A stretch of 64,000 nt of DNA from Bacteroidia bacterium (lineage in GTDB: Bacteria > Bacteroidota > Bacteroidia > Flavobacteriales_D > Sanyastnellaceae), in the NCBI GenBank assembly GCA_030427925.1, contig JAUICJ010000001.1, positions 124,001-188,000 of the forward strand, in the 5' to 3' direction. The position numbers were made by a program, and so were the translations under genes. Of the stretch, positions 53,317 to 63,066 are shown piece by piece; position 1 is the stretch's first letter; each line of letters begins with the position of its first letter. A model generated the notes under the pieces. It saw nothing but the letters and a program-made list of their open reading frames with translations. It had not been told where the DNA came from and did no database searches.

Positions 53317-53967
53317 ATGGAAAACCAACCTGCACACACCGCACCGGATTCCCGGGAACGCGAACTCCTCGTTGAGGTGTGCGCGGTGTTCATGCGCCTT
53401 GGAATCAAGGCGGTGAACATGGACGATGTGGCGCGGCATTTGGGCGTTTCGAAAAAGACATTGTACAAGCACTTCAAGGACAAACGGGATTTGGTCATCC
53501 GTTCGCTGCACCTCCTCATCGAGGAAACCGATCTGAAAATGAGCAGCTTGCGCGACCATCCCGGCAACGCCATCGACGCGGAATTTGCGATGATGCGGTA
53601 CGTCCGGAAAATGCTGGCAGCGCAGCACCCGAGCGTCATGTTCGACCTGCAGAAGTACTACGCCACTGCGTGGGCCGAAGTCACGCACCGCCGGGAGCAG
53701 CTGATCTACAAGACGGCGCAACAAAACCTGGAACGCGGTCAACGCGAAGGGGTGTACCGCTCGGACTTCGATTCCCGCATCGTCGCGCAATTCATGGTCG
53801 CCATTGCCGACACCACGAAGAACGCTCAAACCCAATTGGAGCTGGGCAAGCCCATGAGCGAAATCTATTTCGAATCCTTTCAATACCACATCCGCGGCAT
53901 CGCGAGTCCTCAAGGGTTGACGTACCTCGAGGAAAAGCTGGCTGCAGAATTTCCCCCTTCCGAATGA
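53317..53967 (+). CDS. TetR-family transcriptional regulator
   Basis: 216-aa regulator. The HTH is in residues about 30–70 (INMDDVARHLGVSKKTLYKHF), followed by an all-helical ligand domain. It starts the efflux operon and overlaps the tolC-type start (ATGA). By analogy with similar operons it is expected to repress its own promoter until a compound binds, but only the family and context support this. The ATG at 53317 follows a −7 box by 8 bases; the longer frame is not family sequence. Confidence 0.93.
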   Translation: MENQPAHTAPDSRERELLVEVCAVFMRLGIKAVNMDDVARHLGVSKKTLYKHFKDKRDLVIRSLHLLIEETDLKMSSLRDHPGNAIDAEFAMMRYVRKMLAAQHPSVMFDLQKYYATAWAEVTHRREQLIYKTAQQNLERGQREGVYRSDFDSRIVAQFMVAIADTTKNAQTQLELGKPMSEIYFESFQYHIRGIASPQGLTYLEEKLAAEFPPSE

Positions 53968-55370
53968 AGCATTTGATGACCGCGTTGATGCTGGCCGCTG
54001 GGCTGGTAGGAACGGCGCAAGAGGCCGTGAATTTGAGCTTGAAGGAGGCTCAGGAATTGGCGTTGAAGAATGCGTTTGCCATGCAGTATGCGCTGCTTGA
54101 TCAGCAAGTGGCGGAGCGCGATGTGAAGGAATTGACGGCTACGGGGTTGCCGCAGCTGTCGTTGGAGGCGGATTACAGCAACTTCATCGACCTGCCGACG
54201 CAGGTGGTTCCGGCCGATGCGTTTGGGTTTCCGGATTACTTGACGGAATTCCTCGGCGGGGTGGCGGTGGCGACGGGGGTGCCGTTGAACGCGCCGGCTC
54301 CGGATGGCGATGGGTTGAGCGAGCTGCAATTTGGCAACCAGCACACCGCGAACGTGGGGGTGCAGGCGTCGCAGTTGGTGTTCAGCGGGTCGTATTTCGT
54401 GGGGTTGCAGGCGGCGAGGTTGTACGCGGATTCGCGTTCGCAAGCGATTGAGCGGACGGCCGATGAGGTGAGGAAGGCGGTGGCCGATGCGTACGTCACG
54501 GTCTTGGGCGCTGAAGCGAATGTCGCGGTGTTGGAGGAGGCGCTGGAGGTGGTGCGGGAGTCGCGAACGGAGATGGAGGCGATGCTGGGGGCGGGATTTG
54601 TGGACGCCATGATGGTGGACCAAATCGCGCTGGCGGTCATGGATTTGGAGCAGGATTTGGCCTATGCCCAAACCCAAGCCCAGCTCACCCGGTCGCTCCT
54701 CCGCTTTCAAATCGGATTGAACCCCGCCACGCCCATCGCCCTCAAGGACACTTTCGACGACCTCCTGGCAGCGGAAAGCGGCACCGATCTCCTCAGCCGC
54801 TCGTTCCAGCCGTCAGCGCTGCCCGGCTTGCAGGAACAACAAGCCTACGTCGGCCTCGCCGAATTGGACGTGAAGAACCAACGCGCCGCAGGGCTCCCCA
54901 CCATCGCGGCCTTCTACACCTTCCAGAAAAACGCGCAGCGCCCCGAATTCAACCTGTTCCAATCGGATCAAAGCTGGTACAACGTCCAGCTGGCCGGGTT
55001 GAACTTCAGCATGCCCTTGTGGACGAGCCTCGGCGGTCAACAGCGGGTGGAGAAAGCGCGGCTCGAACTGGTGCGGGCAGAAACCGGCTACCGCCAAATG
55101 GAGGCCGCCGCCCAGCTCGAATTTGAAGCGGCACGCGCCGAATTCGCCGACGCCAAATCCCGCGTCAACAACCGCACGCGGGCCGTGGAACTCGCCCAAT
55201 CCATCTACAACCGCACCGAGCGCGGCGTGAACGCTGGCATGAATTCCAGCTTCGAACTCAACGACGCGCGAAGCAAGTTGTTGGAGGCACAAGGCGGCCT
55301 CATCGGCGCTCAAATGGCCCTGCTCAACGCCCAATCGCGCCTGCAATCGGCGCTCTCTGAATTCGAATAA
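53964..55370 (+). CDS. TolC-family outer membrane efflux protein
   Basis: 468-aa protein with a signal peptide (MKHLMTALMLAAGLVGTAQ) and the two-repeat TolC pattern (LSLKEAQELALKNA near residue 22 and LDVKNQRAAGLPTIAAF near 305). It forms the outer-membrane channel of an RND pump. The ATG at 53964 starts a clear signal; the longer frame is in tetR. Codons change sharply from G-ending to C-ending near base 54,660 without loss of reading frame. Confidence 0.93.
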   Translation: MKHLMTALMLAAGLVGTAQEAVNLSLKEAQELALKNAFAMQYALLDQQVAERDVKELTATGLPQLSLEADYSNFIDLPTQVVPADAFGFPDYLTEFLGGVAVATGVPLNAPAPDGDGLSELQFGNQHTANVGVQASQLVFSGSYFVGLQAARLYADSRSQAIERTADEVRKAVADAYVTVLGAEANVAVLEEALEVVRESRTEMEAMLGAGFVDAMMVDQIALAVMDLEQDLAYAQTQAQLTRSLLRFQIGLNPATPIALKDTFDDLLAAESGTDLLSRSFQPSALPGLQEQQAYVGLAELDVKNQRAAGLPTIAAFYTFQKNAQRPEFNLFQSDQSWYNVQLAGLNFSMPLWTSLGGQQRVEKARLELVRAETGYRQMEAAAQLEFEAARAEFADAKSRVNNRTRAVELAQSIYNRTERGVNAGMNSSFELNDARSKLLEAQGGLIGAQMALLNAQSRLQSALSEFE

Positions 55371-55388
55371 TCCCTGCAATCAACGAAC

Positions 55389-56429
55389 ATGAAACGATTT
55401 GTAATCCCTTTCTCGGTGGCGATCTTGGCGGTGGCCACGGGGTGTGGTGGCGAGGCCACGGTGGACGCGGAGTCGGCTCCTGAGGCCCGCGATTTGCGTG
55501 CTTCCGTGACGGTGATGCCCGTGACGCCGAAGCCCTTTGTTCACCAGTTTGCGGTGCAGGGCAACGTGGAAACCGACCGCAATGCGACGGTCACGGCCGA
55601 GTTCTCGGGCTTGGTCGAAGAAATCCTGGTCCGCGAGGGCGACCGGGTGCGCGAGGGCCAGGCCCTGTTGCGGTTGAACACCGACTTGGTGGATCGGACG
55701 GAGCAGGAGCTGTTGACGCAGTTGGATTTGGCCACGAACCTGTTCGATCGCCAAACCGCGCTGTGGGAAGAAGGCATCGGCACCGAGGTGGATTATTTGC
55801 AACTGAAGGCCCAAAAGGAAGGCCTCGAAAAGTCGCTGGAAACCCTCGCTGAACAGCGCGACATGTCCGTCGTGCGGGCGCCCTTTTCGGGCATCCTCGA
55901 TCGGGTCTTCGTGAAGCAGGGCGAACTCGCGGCGCCGGGTGTTCCGGTGGCGCGCATCGTGGACCTGTCGAACATGTACGTTCGGGCGATGGTGAGCGAC
56001 CACTATGCGGGGCGCATTGGCGAAGGCCTGCCTGCCGAGGTGGTGGTCGCAGGGGTGGACACGGTGGCGACGCGCATCGGTCGCGTGGGGTCGTTCATCA
56101 ACCCGGCGAACCGGACGATTGAAATCACACTGCCGCTACCGAGCGCAACGCGGTTCCTGCCGAACATGTTCGCCAACGTCTGGTTGCAAGACGTCGCTTT
56201 GGACAGCGCCATGGTGCTGCCCAATGCCTTGGTGCAGCAGGACGTGGAGGGGCGCGATTTCGTGTACGTCGTGGCCGAGGGGATGGCCACGAAGCGGGTG
56301 GTTGAACTCGGAATGGGGAGTGGCGATGAGGTGCTGGTGCAGTCGGGTTTGGCCTGGAACGACCAAGTGGTCGAAAAGGGCGCCAGCCGCATCGTCGATG
56401 GTGAACGCGTGCGAATCCTCGAACAGTAA
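55389..56429 (+). CDS. RND efflux periplasmic adaptor (MFP), lipoprotein
   Basis: 346-aa adaptor. Lipobox LAVATGC (Cys19), barrel–hairpin–lipoyl layout with lipoyl halves VTAEFSGLVEEILVREGDRVREGQALLRL (about 65) and VVRAPFSGILDRVFVKQGELAAPG (about 160) around a coiled-coil hairpin. The C-terminus has the membrane-proximal domain. It links the inner-membrane pump to the TolC-like channel. Spacing is 18 bases from tolC and 3 bases to the pump gene. Confidence 0.94.
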   Translation: MKRFVIPFSVAILAVATGCGGEATVDAESAPEARDLRASVTVMPVTPKPFVHQFAVQGNVETDRNATVTAEFSGLVEEILVREGDRVREGQALLRLNTDLVDRTEQELLTQLDLATNLFDRQTALWEEGIGTEVDYLQLKAQKEGLEKSLETLAEQRDMSVVRAPFSGILDRVFVKQGELAAPGVPVARIVDLSNMYVRAMVSDHYAGRIGEGLPAEVVVAGVDTVATRIGRVGSFINPANRTIEITLPLPSATRFLPNMFANVWLQDVALDSAMVLPNALVQQDVEGRDFVYVVAEGMATKRVVELGMGSGDEVLVQSGLAWNDQVVEKGASRIVDGERVRILEQ

Positions 56430-56432
56430 GCC

Positions 56433-59400
56433 ATGTCCGACACCCAGCAACCCTCCAAGCTCCGGGAGTTTGGTCTGACCACCTGGAGCATCACGAACCG
56501 GACGACGGTGTTCGTGCTCATCGCCATCATCACGCTGAGCGGGATTTCCAGCTACTTGACGGTGCCAAAGGAGAGCTTCCCCGAGGTGATCATTCCCGAA
56601 GTGTACATCGGCACGCCCTACCCGGGAAACAGCCCGACCAACATCGAGAAGCTCATCACGCGCCCGCTCGAGAAGGAAATCAACACCATCACAGGCGTCG
56701 ATGAAATCACCTCCACGTCCATCCAGGGCTACAGCGCCATCGACGTCAAATTCGATTTCGATGTGACGCCGGCCGAAGCCCTCCGCAAGGTGAAGGACGC
56801 GGTGGACAAGGCGAAGGCCGACCCAGAATTCCCGGACGATTTGCCCGCTGAACCCAATGTCTTCGAATTGAATTTCAGCGAGTTGTTGCCGGTGATGAAC
56901 GTCAACCTTTCCGGCGACTACACCCTCGATGACCTCAAGCGGTATGGCGAGCGGCTGGAAGAAGCCATCGAGGAACTGCCGGAGATTTCCAAGGTGGACA
57001 TCCGCGGCGTCATGGACAAGGAGGTGGAAATCGAGGTGGACTACTTGCGGGCGGAGGCCATGCAGGTGAGCTTCAACGACATCGCCGGGGCCATTGCCCA
57101 GGAGAACATCACCATTTCCGGAGGTGACTTGCTCGTCGACAACGCGCGCCGGACGGTGCAGGTCGTCGGGGACTTCCGGTCGATGGAGGAAATCGAGTCC
57201 GTCATCGTCAAAAGCGAACGCGATTCTCCGATCTTCTTGCGGGATGTGGCGGAGGTGCGGTTTGTCGAGCAGGAAAAGACCAGTTACGCCCGCGAATACG
57301 GGAACCCCGTGGTCACCCTCGACATCATCAAACGCGCCGGCGAGAACCTCATCGCTGCTTCGGACGGCATCAACGCCATCATCGCCGAAGCGAAGGAGGA
57401 CTACTTGCCGCGCAACCTCAACGTATCCATCACGAACGACCAATCGGACCAAACCCGCACCCAGGTCGAAGAGCTCCAGAACTCCATCATTTTCGGGGTG
57501 TTGCTGGTCGTTGGGGTGTTGCTGTTCTTCCTCGGCCTGCGCAATGCGCTGTTCGTGGGGGTGGCCATTCCGCTTTCGATGTTCATGTCGTTCATGATTT
57601 TGACGGCCTTGGGTGTGACGTTCAACACGATGGTGCTGTTTTCACTCGTCCTCGCCTTGGGGATGCTGGTGGACAACGGCATCGTGGTCGTGGAGAACGT
57701 GTACCGCTTGATGGATGAGGGGATGAGTCCGTTGGATGCGGCCAAATACGGGGTCGGCGAGGTCGCATGGCCCATCATCGCGTCCACGGCGACGACGCTG
57801 GCGGCGTTCATGCCGCTCGCGATTTGGCCGGGCCTCATCGGCGAGTTCATGAAGTACTTGCCCATCACGCTCATCATCGTGTTGAGTTCGTCTTTGTTCG
57901 TGGCGCTGGTCATCAATCCGGTGCTCACCGCCATCTTCATGAAGGTGGGAGCGGAGACGGTGAACCGCCGCCGCACGTGGATCGTGAGCGGGGTGTTGGT
58001 GGGCGTGGGGCTGCTGTTCCTCGCGTTGGAGGCGACCGGCTTCGGCAACATCCTCGTCGTCGCGGGGGTGTTGGGCATCGTGAACACCTACGTGTTGTAC
58101 CCTGCGACGCTGCGCTTCCAGAACGGCTTCCTGCCGATGCTCGAGCGGGTGTACGAGCGGTTCTTGCGCTTTGCTTTGGCGGGTGCCCGCCCGTGGCTGT
58201 TCTTCTTCGGAACGGCGATGCTGTTTGTGGTGGCCGCGGTGCTGCTGGCGCTGTTCCCGCCGAAGGTGGAGTTCTTCCCTTCGAACGAACCGCAACTGCT
58301 CAACGTATTCATTTCCAAGCCCATCGGAACAGACATCGAGGAAACGAACCGCGTAGCCCGCGAAATCGAGGGCATCGTCATGGACTTCGTGGAGGAGGAG
58401 CAATGGAAGCGCCCCAACCCGGAAACCGGTGAACTCGAGTCCTACATGGTCAACTCCATCATCGGCCAAGTCGGCAACGGCACCAGCGACCCCAACGAAG
58501 GTCCCTCGCTGGGCAATACGCCGCACAAGGCGCGGATCGCCATCAACTTCGTCAAGTTCCAAGACCGCCGCGGGCAGTCAACGAGCGTCATGCTGTCGGC
58601 CCTGCGCGATCGGTTGGCCGCTTACCCCGATGCGGAGGTCATCGTGACGAAGAACTCGGACGGCCCGCCGCAAGGTCCGCCCATCAACATCGAAGTGCGC
58701 GGCGACGATTATGACGAGGTCCTTTCGGCCGCCAACGGTGTCCGCCAATTCTTGCGCCAGCAAGCGTTCGAAGGGGTGGAAGAGCTCAAGATGGACGTCG
58801 ACAAGCAGAAGCCGGAATTGCCCATCGTCATCGATCGGCAGAAGGCACAGCGGTTTGGTTTGTCCACCCAAAACATCGGCTACACCCTCCGCACGGCCCT
58901 CTTCGGGCGCGAAGTCAGCACCTACAAGGACGGCGAGGACGACTACCCCATCAACGTGCGCTTCGCCGAAGACACGCGCAACAACGTGGACGCCCTCATG
59001 AACCAAAAGGTCATCTTCCGCAGCGCCTCCGACGGTCAAATCAAGGAAGTGCCCATCAGCGCAGTGGCCACCGCGGAGCGCAGCACCACCTTCAGCAGTG
59101 TGAAGCGGAAGGACCTCGATCGGGTCATCACCATCAGCTCGAACGTCCTCGAAGGCGCCAACGCGAACACCATCGTGGCGGACATGAAAGCGGCCCTCGC
59201 GGACTACGAAATGCCCCGCGGCGTGGAATGGCGCTTCACGGGCCAGCAAGAAGAGCAGGCGGAAGAACTTGCCTTCCTCTCGAAAGCCCTCCTCATCGCG
59301 CTGTTCCTCATCATCCTCATCATCGTCGCGCAGTTCAACTCGATCACGACGCCGTTCATCATCGGCTTCAGCGTGTTCTTCTCGCTCATCGGGGTGTTGC

Positions 59401-59882
59401 TGGGCCTTGTGATTTTCCAAATGGACTTCGTCATCATCATGACGATGATCGGCATCATTTCCCTCGCGGGCGTCGTGGTGAACAACGCCATCGTGCTCGT
59501 CGATTACACGGACCTGCTGCGGGCGCGCAAACGGGAGGCATTGGGCGAGTCGGTCCGCCTGCCGTTCCGCGATGTGGTGGAATCGGTGGTCATGGGCGGC
59601 AAGACGCGTTTGCGCCCGGTGTTGCTGACGGCCATCACGACGGTGCTCGGTTTGCTGCCGCTCGCAGTCGGTTTGAACATCGACTTCGTTCGGCTCGTGA
59701 CGGAATACGACCCGCACATTTACGTGGGCGGGGACAACAACGTGTTTTGGAAGCCGATGAGCTGGGCCATCATTTACGGCCTCACGTTCGCGACGTTCTT
59801 GACGCTCGTCATCGTGCCCATCATGTATTGGTGGATCGAGCGAATGAAGTACCGCTACCTGTACAAGTCGGCCATCAAGTAA
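56433..59882 (+). CDS. RND-family efflux pump (HAE-1/AcrB-like)
   Basis: 1149-aa inner-membrane proton/drug antiporter. The first membrane helix (VFVLIAIITLSGISSYLTV) and pattern YPGNSPTNIEKLITRPLEKEI, the TM4 GMLVDNGIVVVENVYR Asp motif for proton relay, and a second half with LAGVVVNNAIVLVDY all fit. Two extra hydrophobic helices lie near residues 515–550. Exported compound unknown. A hairpin terminator follows 9 bases later. Confidence 0.95.
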   Translation: MSDTQQPSKLREFGLTTWSITNRTTVFVLIAIITLSGISSYLTVPKESFPEVIIPEVYIGTPYPGNSPTNIEKLITRPLEKEINTITGVDEITSTSIQGYSAIDVKFDFDVTPAEALRKVKDAVDKAKADPEFPDDLPAEPNVFELNFSELLPVMNVNLSGDYTLDDLKRYGERLEEAIEELPEISKVDIRGVMDKEVEIEVDYLRAEAMQVSFNDIAGAIAQENITISGGDLLVDNARRTVQVVGDFRSMEEIESVIVKSERDSPIFLRDVAEVRFVEQEKTSYAREYGNPVVTLDIIKRAGENLIAASDGINAIIAEAKEDYLPRNLNVSITNDQSDQTRTQVEELQNSIIFGVLLVVGVLLFFLGLRNALFVGVAIPLSMFMSFMILTALGVTFNTMVLFSLVLALGMLVDNGIVVVENVYRLMDEGMSPLDAAKYGVGEVAWPIIASTATTLAAFMPLAIWPGLIGEFMKYLPITLIIVLSSSLFVALVINPVLTAIFMKVGAETVNRRRTWIVSGVLVGVGLLFLALEATGFGNILVVAGVLGIVNTYVLYPATLRFQNGFLPMLERVYERFLRFALAGARPWLFFFGTAMLFVVAAVLLALFPPKVEFFPSNEPQLLNVFISKPIGTDIEETNRVAREIEGIVMDFVEEEQWKRPNPETGELESYMVNSIIGQVGNGTSDPNEGPSLGNTPHKARIAINFVKFQDRRGQSTSVMLSALRDRLAAYPDAEVIVTKNSDGPPQGPPINIEVRGDDYDEVLSAANGVRQFLRQQAFEGVEELKMDVDKQKPELPIVIDRQKAQRFGLSTQNIGYTLRTALFGREVSTYKDGEDDYPINVRFAEDTRNNVDALMNQKVIFRSASDGQIKEVPISAVATAERSTTFSSVKRKDLDRVITISSNVLEGANANTIVADMKAALADYEMPRGVEWRFTGQQEEQAEELAFLSKALLIALFLIILIIVAQFNSITTPFIIGFSVFFSLIGVLLGLVIFQMDFVIIMTMIGIISLAGVVVNNAIVLVDYTDLLRARKREALGESVRLPFRDVVESVVMGGKTRLRPVLLTAITTVLGLLPLAVGLNIDFVRLVTEYDPHIYVGGDNNVFWKPMSWAIIYGLTFATFLTLVIVPIMYWWIERMKYRYLYKSAIK

Positions 59883-59891
59883 GGCCAAATC

Positions 59892-59930
59892 CAGCAGGCC
59901 TGCCCCTATCCGGGTGGGCCTGTTGCTTTA
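59892..59930. terminator. bidirectional terminator between the pump gene and murF-alr
   Basis: CAGCAGGCC (59892–59900) pairs with GGCCTGTTG (59917–59925, one G·U); inner CCC/GGG can extend the stem. Followed by CTTTA. Confidence 0.75.
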
Positions 59931-62402
59931 TCCCCCGCGGTGAATCCGCGCCACCCGCGGCGGAATGCGGGCAATGAGCTCGTACGGAATGGTGCCCGCG
60001 GCTCCCGCGATGCCTTCCAAGGTAGGGTGTTGGCCAAACAACACCACATCGTCCCCCTCGCTCACCCCCCGCAGGCCGGTCACGTCCACCAAGGTCATGT
60101 CCATGCACACCCGGCCCACCACCGGCGCCAGCTGCCCCCCGATGGCCACGTGACCCACCCCGTTGCTGAGGTGCCGCGGATAACCATCGGCATACCCCAC
60201 CGGCAACGTGGCAATGCGGCGCGGACGGTCGCTCACGTCCGTCGCCCCGTAACCCACGCCCTCGCCCGCGGGAACGGTGCGGAGTTGGCTCACGGTGGTT
60301 TGGAACGAAAGGGCCGGTTGCAAGGTCAACGGCGCGTGCCCGTTCAAACCGAACATCCCGATTCCGAGCCGAGCGAACTCAAGCGCCTGTTCGGGGAACC
60401 GCGCGATGCCCGCCGAGTTGCAGATGTGCCGCCCCAACGGGTGAATGCTCCGCTCGGTGGCGTTTCGCAAGGCGCTCGCGGCCCGGTGGAATCGCCGAAA
60501 CTGCCGCTGCGTCAGGCCATCTTGTTCGGGGTCATCGGCTGAGGCGAGGTGACTGAGCACCGTTTCGGCGCGCAGCGGGCACGCGGGGTCGGCGAGGAGC
60601 TGGGCCAACGGGGACACCTCGGCTTCGGTGAACCCCAGGCGGTGCATGCCCGTGTCGATTTTAATGTGAACGGGCCAGGGCCCTGCCGATCCCACGGCAG
60701 CACAAAACGCCGCGCAGTGTTCCGGGCCGATGAGTTCCGGTTCCAAGCGATGGGCAAGCAGGGCGTCGAAGGTTGACGGGTCGGGATTCAGCACGATGAT
60801 GGGCAAGGCGATGCCATGCCGCCGCAGTTCCACGCCTTCCTCGGTACAGGCCACGGCCAAGTGGCTCATTCCGAGGTGCTCCAAGGAACGGGCGAGCGCG
60901 GGGCCGTTCGTTCCGTAACCGGACGCCTTCACCACCGCGATGATCCGCGTAGGGTGGTCGATGGGAACCGCTGGCGGTGTGTCGCGGATGTGCTTTCGGA
61001 AGGAGTTCACGTTGGCGGTTACGGCATCGAGGTCAAGCACGAGCGAGGTGGCGTGTCCTTTGCGACAAAGCAAGGGCACAAAGGTTTCGAAGGCGTCGCT
61101 TCGGGGTCCTTTGACCAACACGTCGTGTCCGTGAAAAGGCGATTCTGAGCCCCTCCGGAATTCGGTCAAAGCCTCGTCCGGGCGTTCGAACACGCGCCAG
61201 GCGGTGGGGATGTTTCGGGCAGCGTGCCATCGCGAACCCACAAGCCAAACTCGGGAAATGCCCGTTCCTTCCAACAACTCAGCGAGCCGGTGGGGGTCGT
61301 GGTGTGCACCGGGCAAGTCGCCGAGGATCAAACCCCGTGGATGCGCCGTGGGCAGCCGTCCCAAGTCCCGGAGCGCAAACGCCAGCGCTCCCCAGTCGTT
61401 GGCGTAGGCGTCCGAGATGATCCACGTCCCGCCCGGCCCGCTCAGCCGCTGCATCCGCAGGTCGACTTCGGGCAAGTGTGGCAACGTCTCCGAGATTTCG
61501 TCCAAGGGAACGCCCAAGCACAGGGCGGTGAGGGCGGCCGTCATCGCGTTGCGGAAGGTCAGTTCACCCGGTGCGGGCAGTTGCCATTTGGCCTGCTCCC
61601 CCGCGAAGGACACTTCCACCTCCTCCGTTTGCGACCACCTGCGCAGCACGCGCAACTCCCCGTCCACCCCCCACGTGCGCACCCGCACCCCACGCGCCTT
61701 CAATCCGTCCACCCCCTCCGCACAATCCCCCGGCAGCGCGACCCAATCGCACCCCCCAAACAACCGCAGTTTCTCCGCCACCAACGCCGCCCGCGAAGGA
61801 AAGTTCGCAGCATGCGCCTCCCCCAAATGCGTCAACACCCCCCCCTTCGGTTCCACGCATTCCGCCAGCCGCGCCATCTCCCCCGGCTCACTGATGCCCA
61901 CCTCAATCACCCCCACCTCATGCTCCGGCGCCAGCCCCCAAACCGACAACGGCACCCCCACCTGGCTGTTGTACGACCGCGGACTCCGCCCCACCCGCAT
62001 CCGACGAGCCAACAGGGCCGCCGCCCACTCCTTCACCACGGTCTTCCCATTGCTCCCCGTCACCGCCACCACCGGCACCCCGACCGCGCGCCGATGCGCA
62101 GCCGCCAAGCCCTGCAGCGCCTCCACCACGTCCGCAACCACCACCACATCGCACCCGCTCAACCCCGGATCCTCCCGCACCACGAAGCGCCGCACGCCCC
62201 CCTCGAACGCATTCCGCAAAAAATCATGCCCATCCACCCAAACACCCCGCACCGCAAAAAACACCGCCTCCCCACCCGCCACTTCCCCCCGCTCCACGGC
62301 CCGCGAATCCAAGGTCAGTTCCAACACGTCCCCACCCGACGGCCCGTCCGCCCGCAACGTCCCCGTCGCCGCCGCCCACTGCCGCCATTCCCCAACCGTC
62401 AC
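59928..62402 (-). CDS. murF-alr: bifunctional MurF ligase – alanine racemase
   Basis: 824-aa fusion. Residues 1–450 are MurF (adds D-Ala-D-Ala to UDP-MurNAc-tripeptide), with ATP loop VTGSNGKTVVKEW at 114–126 and LGEAHAANF. Residues about 455–824 are alanine racemase, with PLP Lys492 in AVVKASGYG (usual AVVKADAYG), and the catalytic-type Tyr in VGYGATD. The pairing is a known arrangement in Bacteroidota and supplies D-Ala to its own ligase. The GTG start at 62402 overlaps the tdk stop (GTGA); upstream residues in the longer frame are tdk out of frame. Coding strand is very G-rich in the MurF half. Confidence 0.93.
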   Translation of the reverse strand: MTVGEWRQWAAATGTLRADGPSGGDVLELTLDSRAVERGEVAGGEAVFFAVRGVWVDGHDFLRNAFEGGVRRFVVREDPGLSGCDVVVVADVVEALQGLAAAHRRAVGVPVVAVTGSNGKTVVKEWAAALLARRMRVGRSPRSYNSQVGVPLSVWGLAPEHEVGVIEVGISEPGEMARLAECVEPKGGVLTHLGEAHAANFPSRAALVAEKLRLFGGCDWVALPGDCAEGVDGLKARGVRVRTWGVDGELRVLRRWSQTEEVEVSFAGEQAKWQLPAPGELTFRNAMTAALTALCLGVPLDEISETLPHLPEVDLRMQRLSGPGGTWIISDAYANDWGALAFALRDLGRLPTAHPRGLILGDLPGAHHDPHRLAELLEGTGISRVWLVGSRWHAARNIPTAWRVFERPDEALTEFRRGSESPFHGHDVLVKGPRSDAFETFVPLLCRKGHATSLVLDLDAVTANVNSFRKHIRDTPPAVPIDHPTRIIAVVKASGYGTNGPALARSLEHLGMSHLAVACTEEGVELRRHGIALPIIVLNPDPSTFDALLAHRLEPELIGPEHCAAFCAAVGSAGPWPVHIKIDTGMHRLGFTEAEVSPLAQLLADPACPLRAETVLSHLASADDPEQDGLTQRQFRRFHRAASALRNATERSIHPLGRHICNSAGIARFPEQALEFARLGIGMFGLNGHAPLTLQPALSFQTTVSQLRTVPAGEGVGYGATDVSDRPRRIATLPVGYADGYPRHLSNGVGHVAIGGQLAPVVGRVCMDMTLVDVTGLRGVSEGDDVVLFGQHPTLEGIAGAAGTIPYELIARIPPRVARIHRGG

Positions 62403-63022
62403 GGGCGCTCCTTTTGCAACGCCGCCTGCCTCCGCGCTTCCACAAACGCCGACCGCGTCAACGGGATGTACCGATCTTTCGCCCCCACTTCCACCGTCGC
62501 TTCCCCCCCCGCGATCCGATGCGAAAAATGCGCTGACCGCCCCGTTTCCATGCAGATCGCATGCAATTTCGTCACCTCTTCCGCCCGAGCGAGGAGCTCC
62601 GGCATGCACCCAAAGGGCGTCCCGGTGAAGTCGAGGTCCAACCCGGCGGCGATGACCCGCATCCCCCGGTTCGCGAGTTCCGAACAAAGCGCTGGCAGCG
62701 CGTCGTCGAAGAATTGCACCTCGTCGATGGCGACCACGGTGACCGGGCGCTCCAGGCCATCGATGTGCGCCTCCAACTCCTCGCTGCTCGCAACCGTCAC
62801 GCTGTCCAACGCATTCGCGTCGTGCGAAGTCACCTTGCTGGCGTCCCAACGCGTATCCGTGGCGGGTTTGAAAATCAGCGTGGGTTGGCGGGCGATGCGC
62901 GCGCGCCGAATGCGCCGCAGCAGTTCCTCGGTTTTGCCGGAGAACATCGGGCCGCAAATCACTTCAACCCGGCCTTCGCCGAGGTCGGGATGGTGGTGGT
63001 GGGAAGTTTCGTGTGGAACCAT
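62399..63022 (-). CDS. tdk: thymidine kinase, zinc-site cysteines mostly lost
   Basis: 207-aa TK1-type kinase phosphorylating thymidine. P-loop EVICGPMFSGKTEELLRR (20–37), and DEVQFFDD and AAGLDLDF for catalytic Glu and substrate contacts. The usual four-Cys zinc lasso is degraded: HAICMETG keeps one Cys, and the second pair is replaced in YIPLTRSAFVEA. I recall similar loss in flavobacterial Tdk proteins. The ATG at 63022 is used. The stop overlaps the murF GTG start, so the two are co-translated. Confidence 0.93.
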   Translation of the reverse strand: MVPHETSHHHHPDLGEGRVEVICGPMFSGKTEELLRRIRRARIARQPTLIFKPATDTRWDASKVTSHDANALDSVTVASSEELEAHIDGLERPVTVVAIDEVQFFDDALPALCSELANRGMRVIAAGLDLDFTGTPFGCMPELLARAEEVTKLHAICMETGRSAHFSHRIAGGEATVEVGAKDRYIPLTRSAFVEARRQAALQKERP

Positions 63023-63066
63023 GGTCGCAGAAACGAAATTACTTCAGTCCGTACATTCGCGGGGTT

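Noticed and set aside
58578-59888. 436-aa minus-strand frame opposite the RND pump
   Set aside because: Shadow; no motif, and the pump gene is complete.
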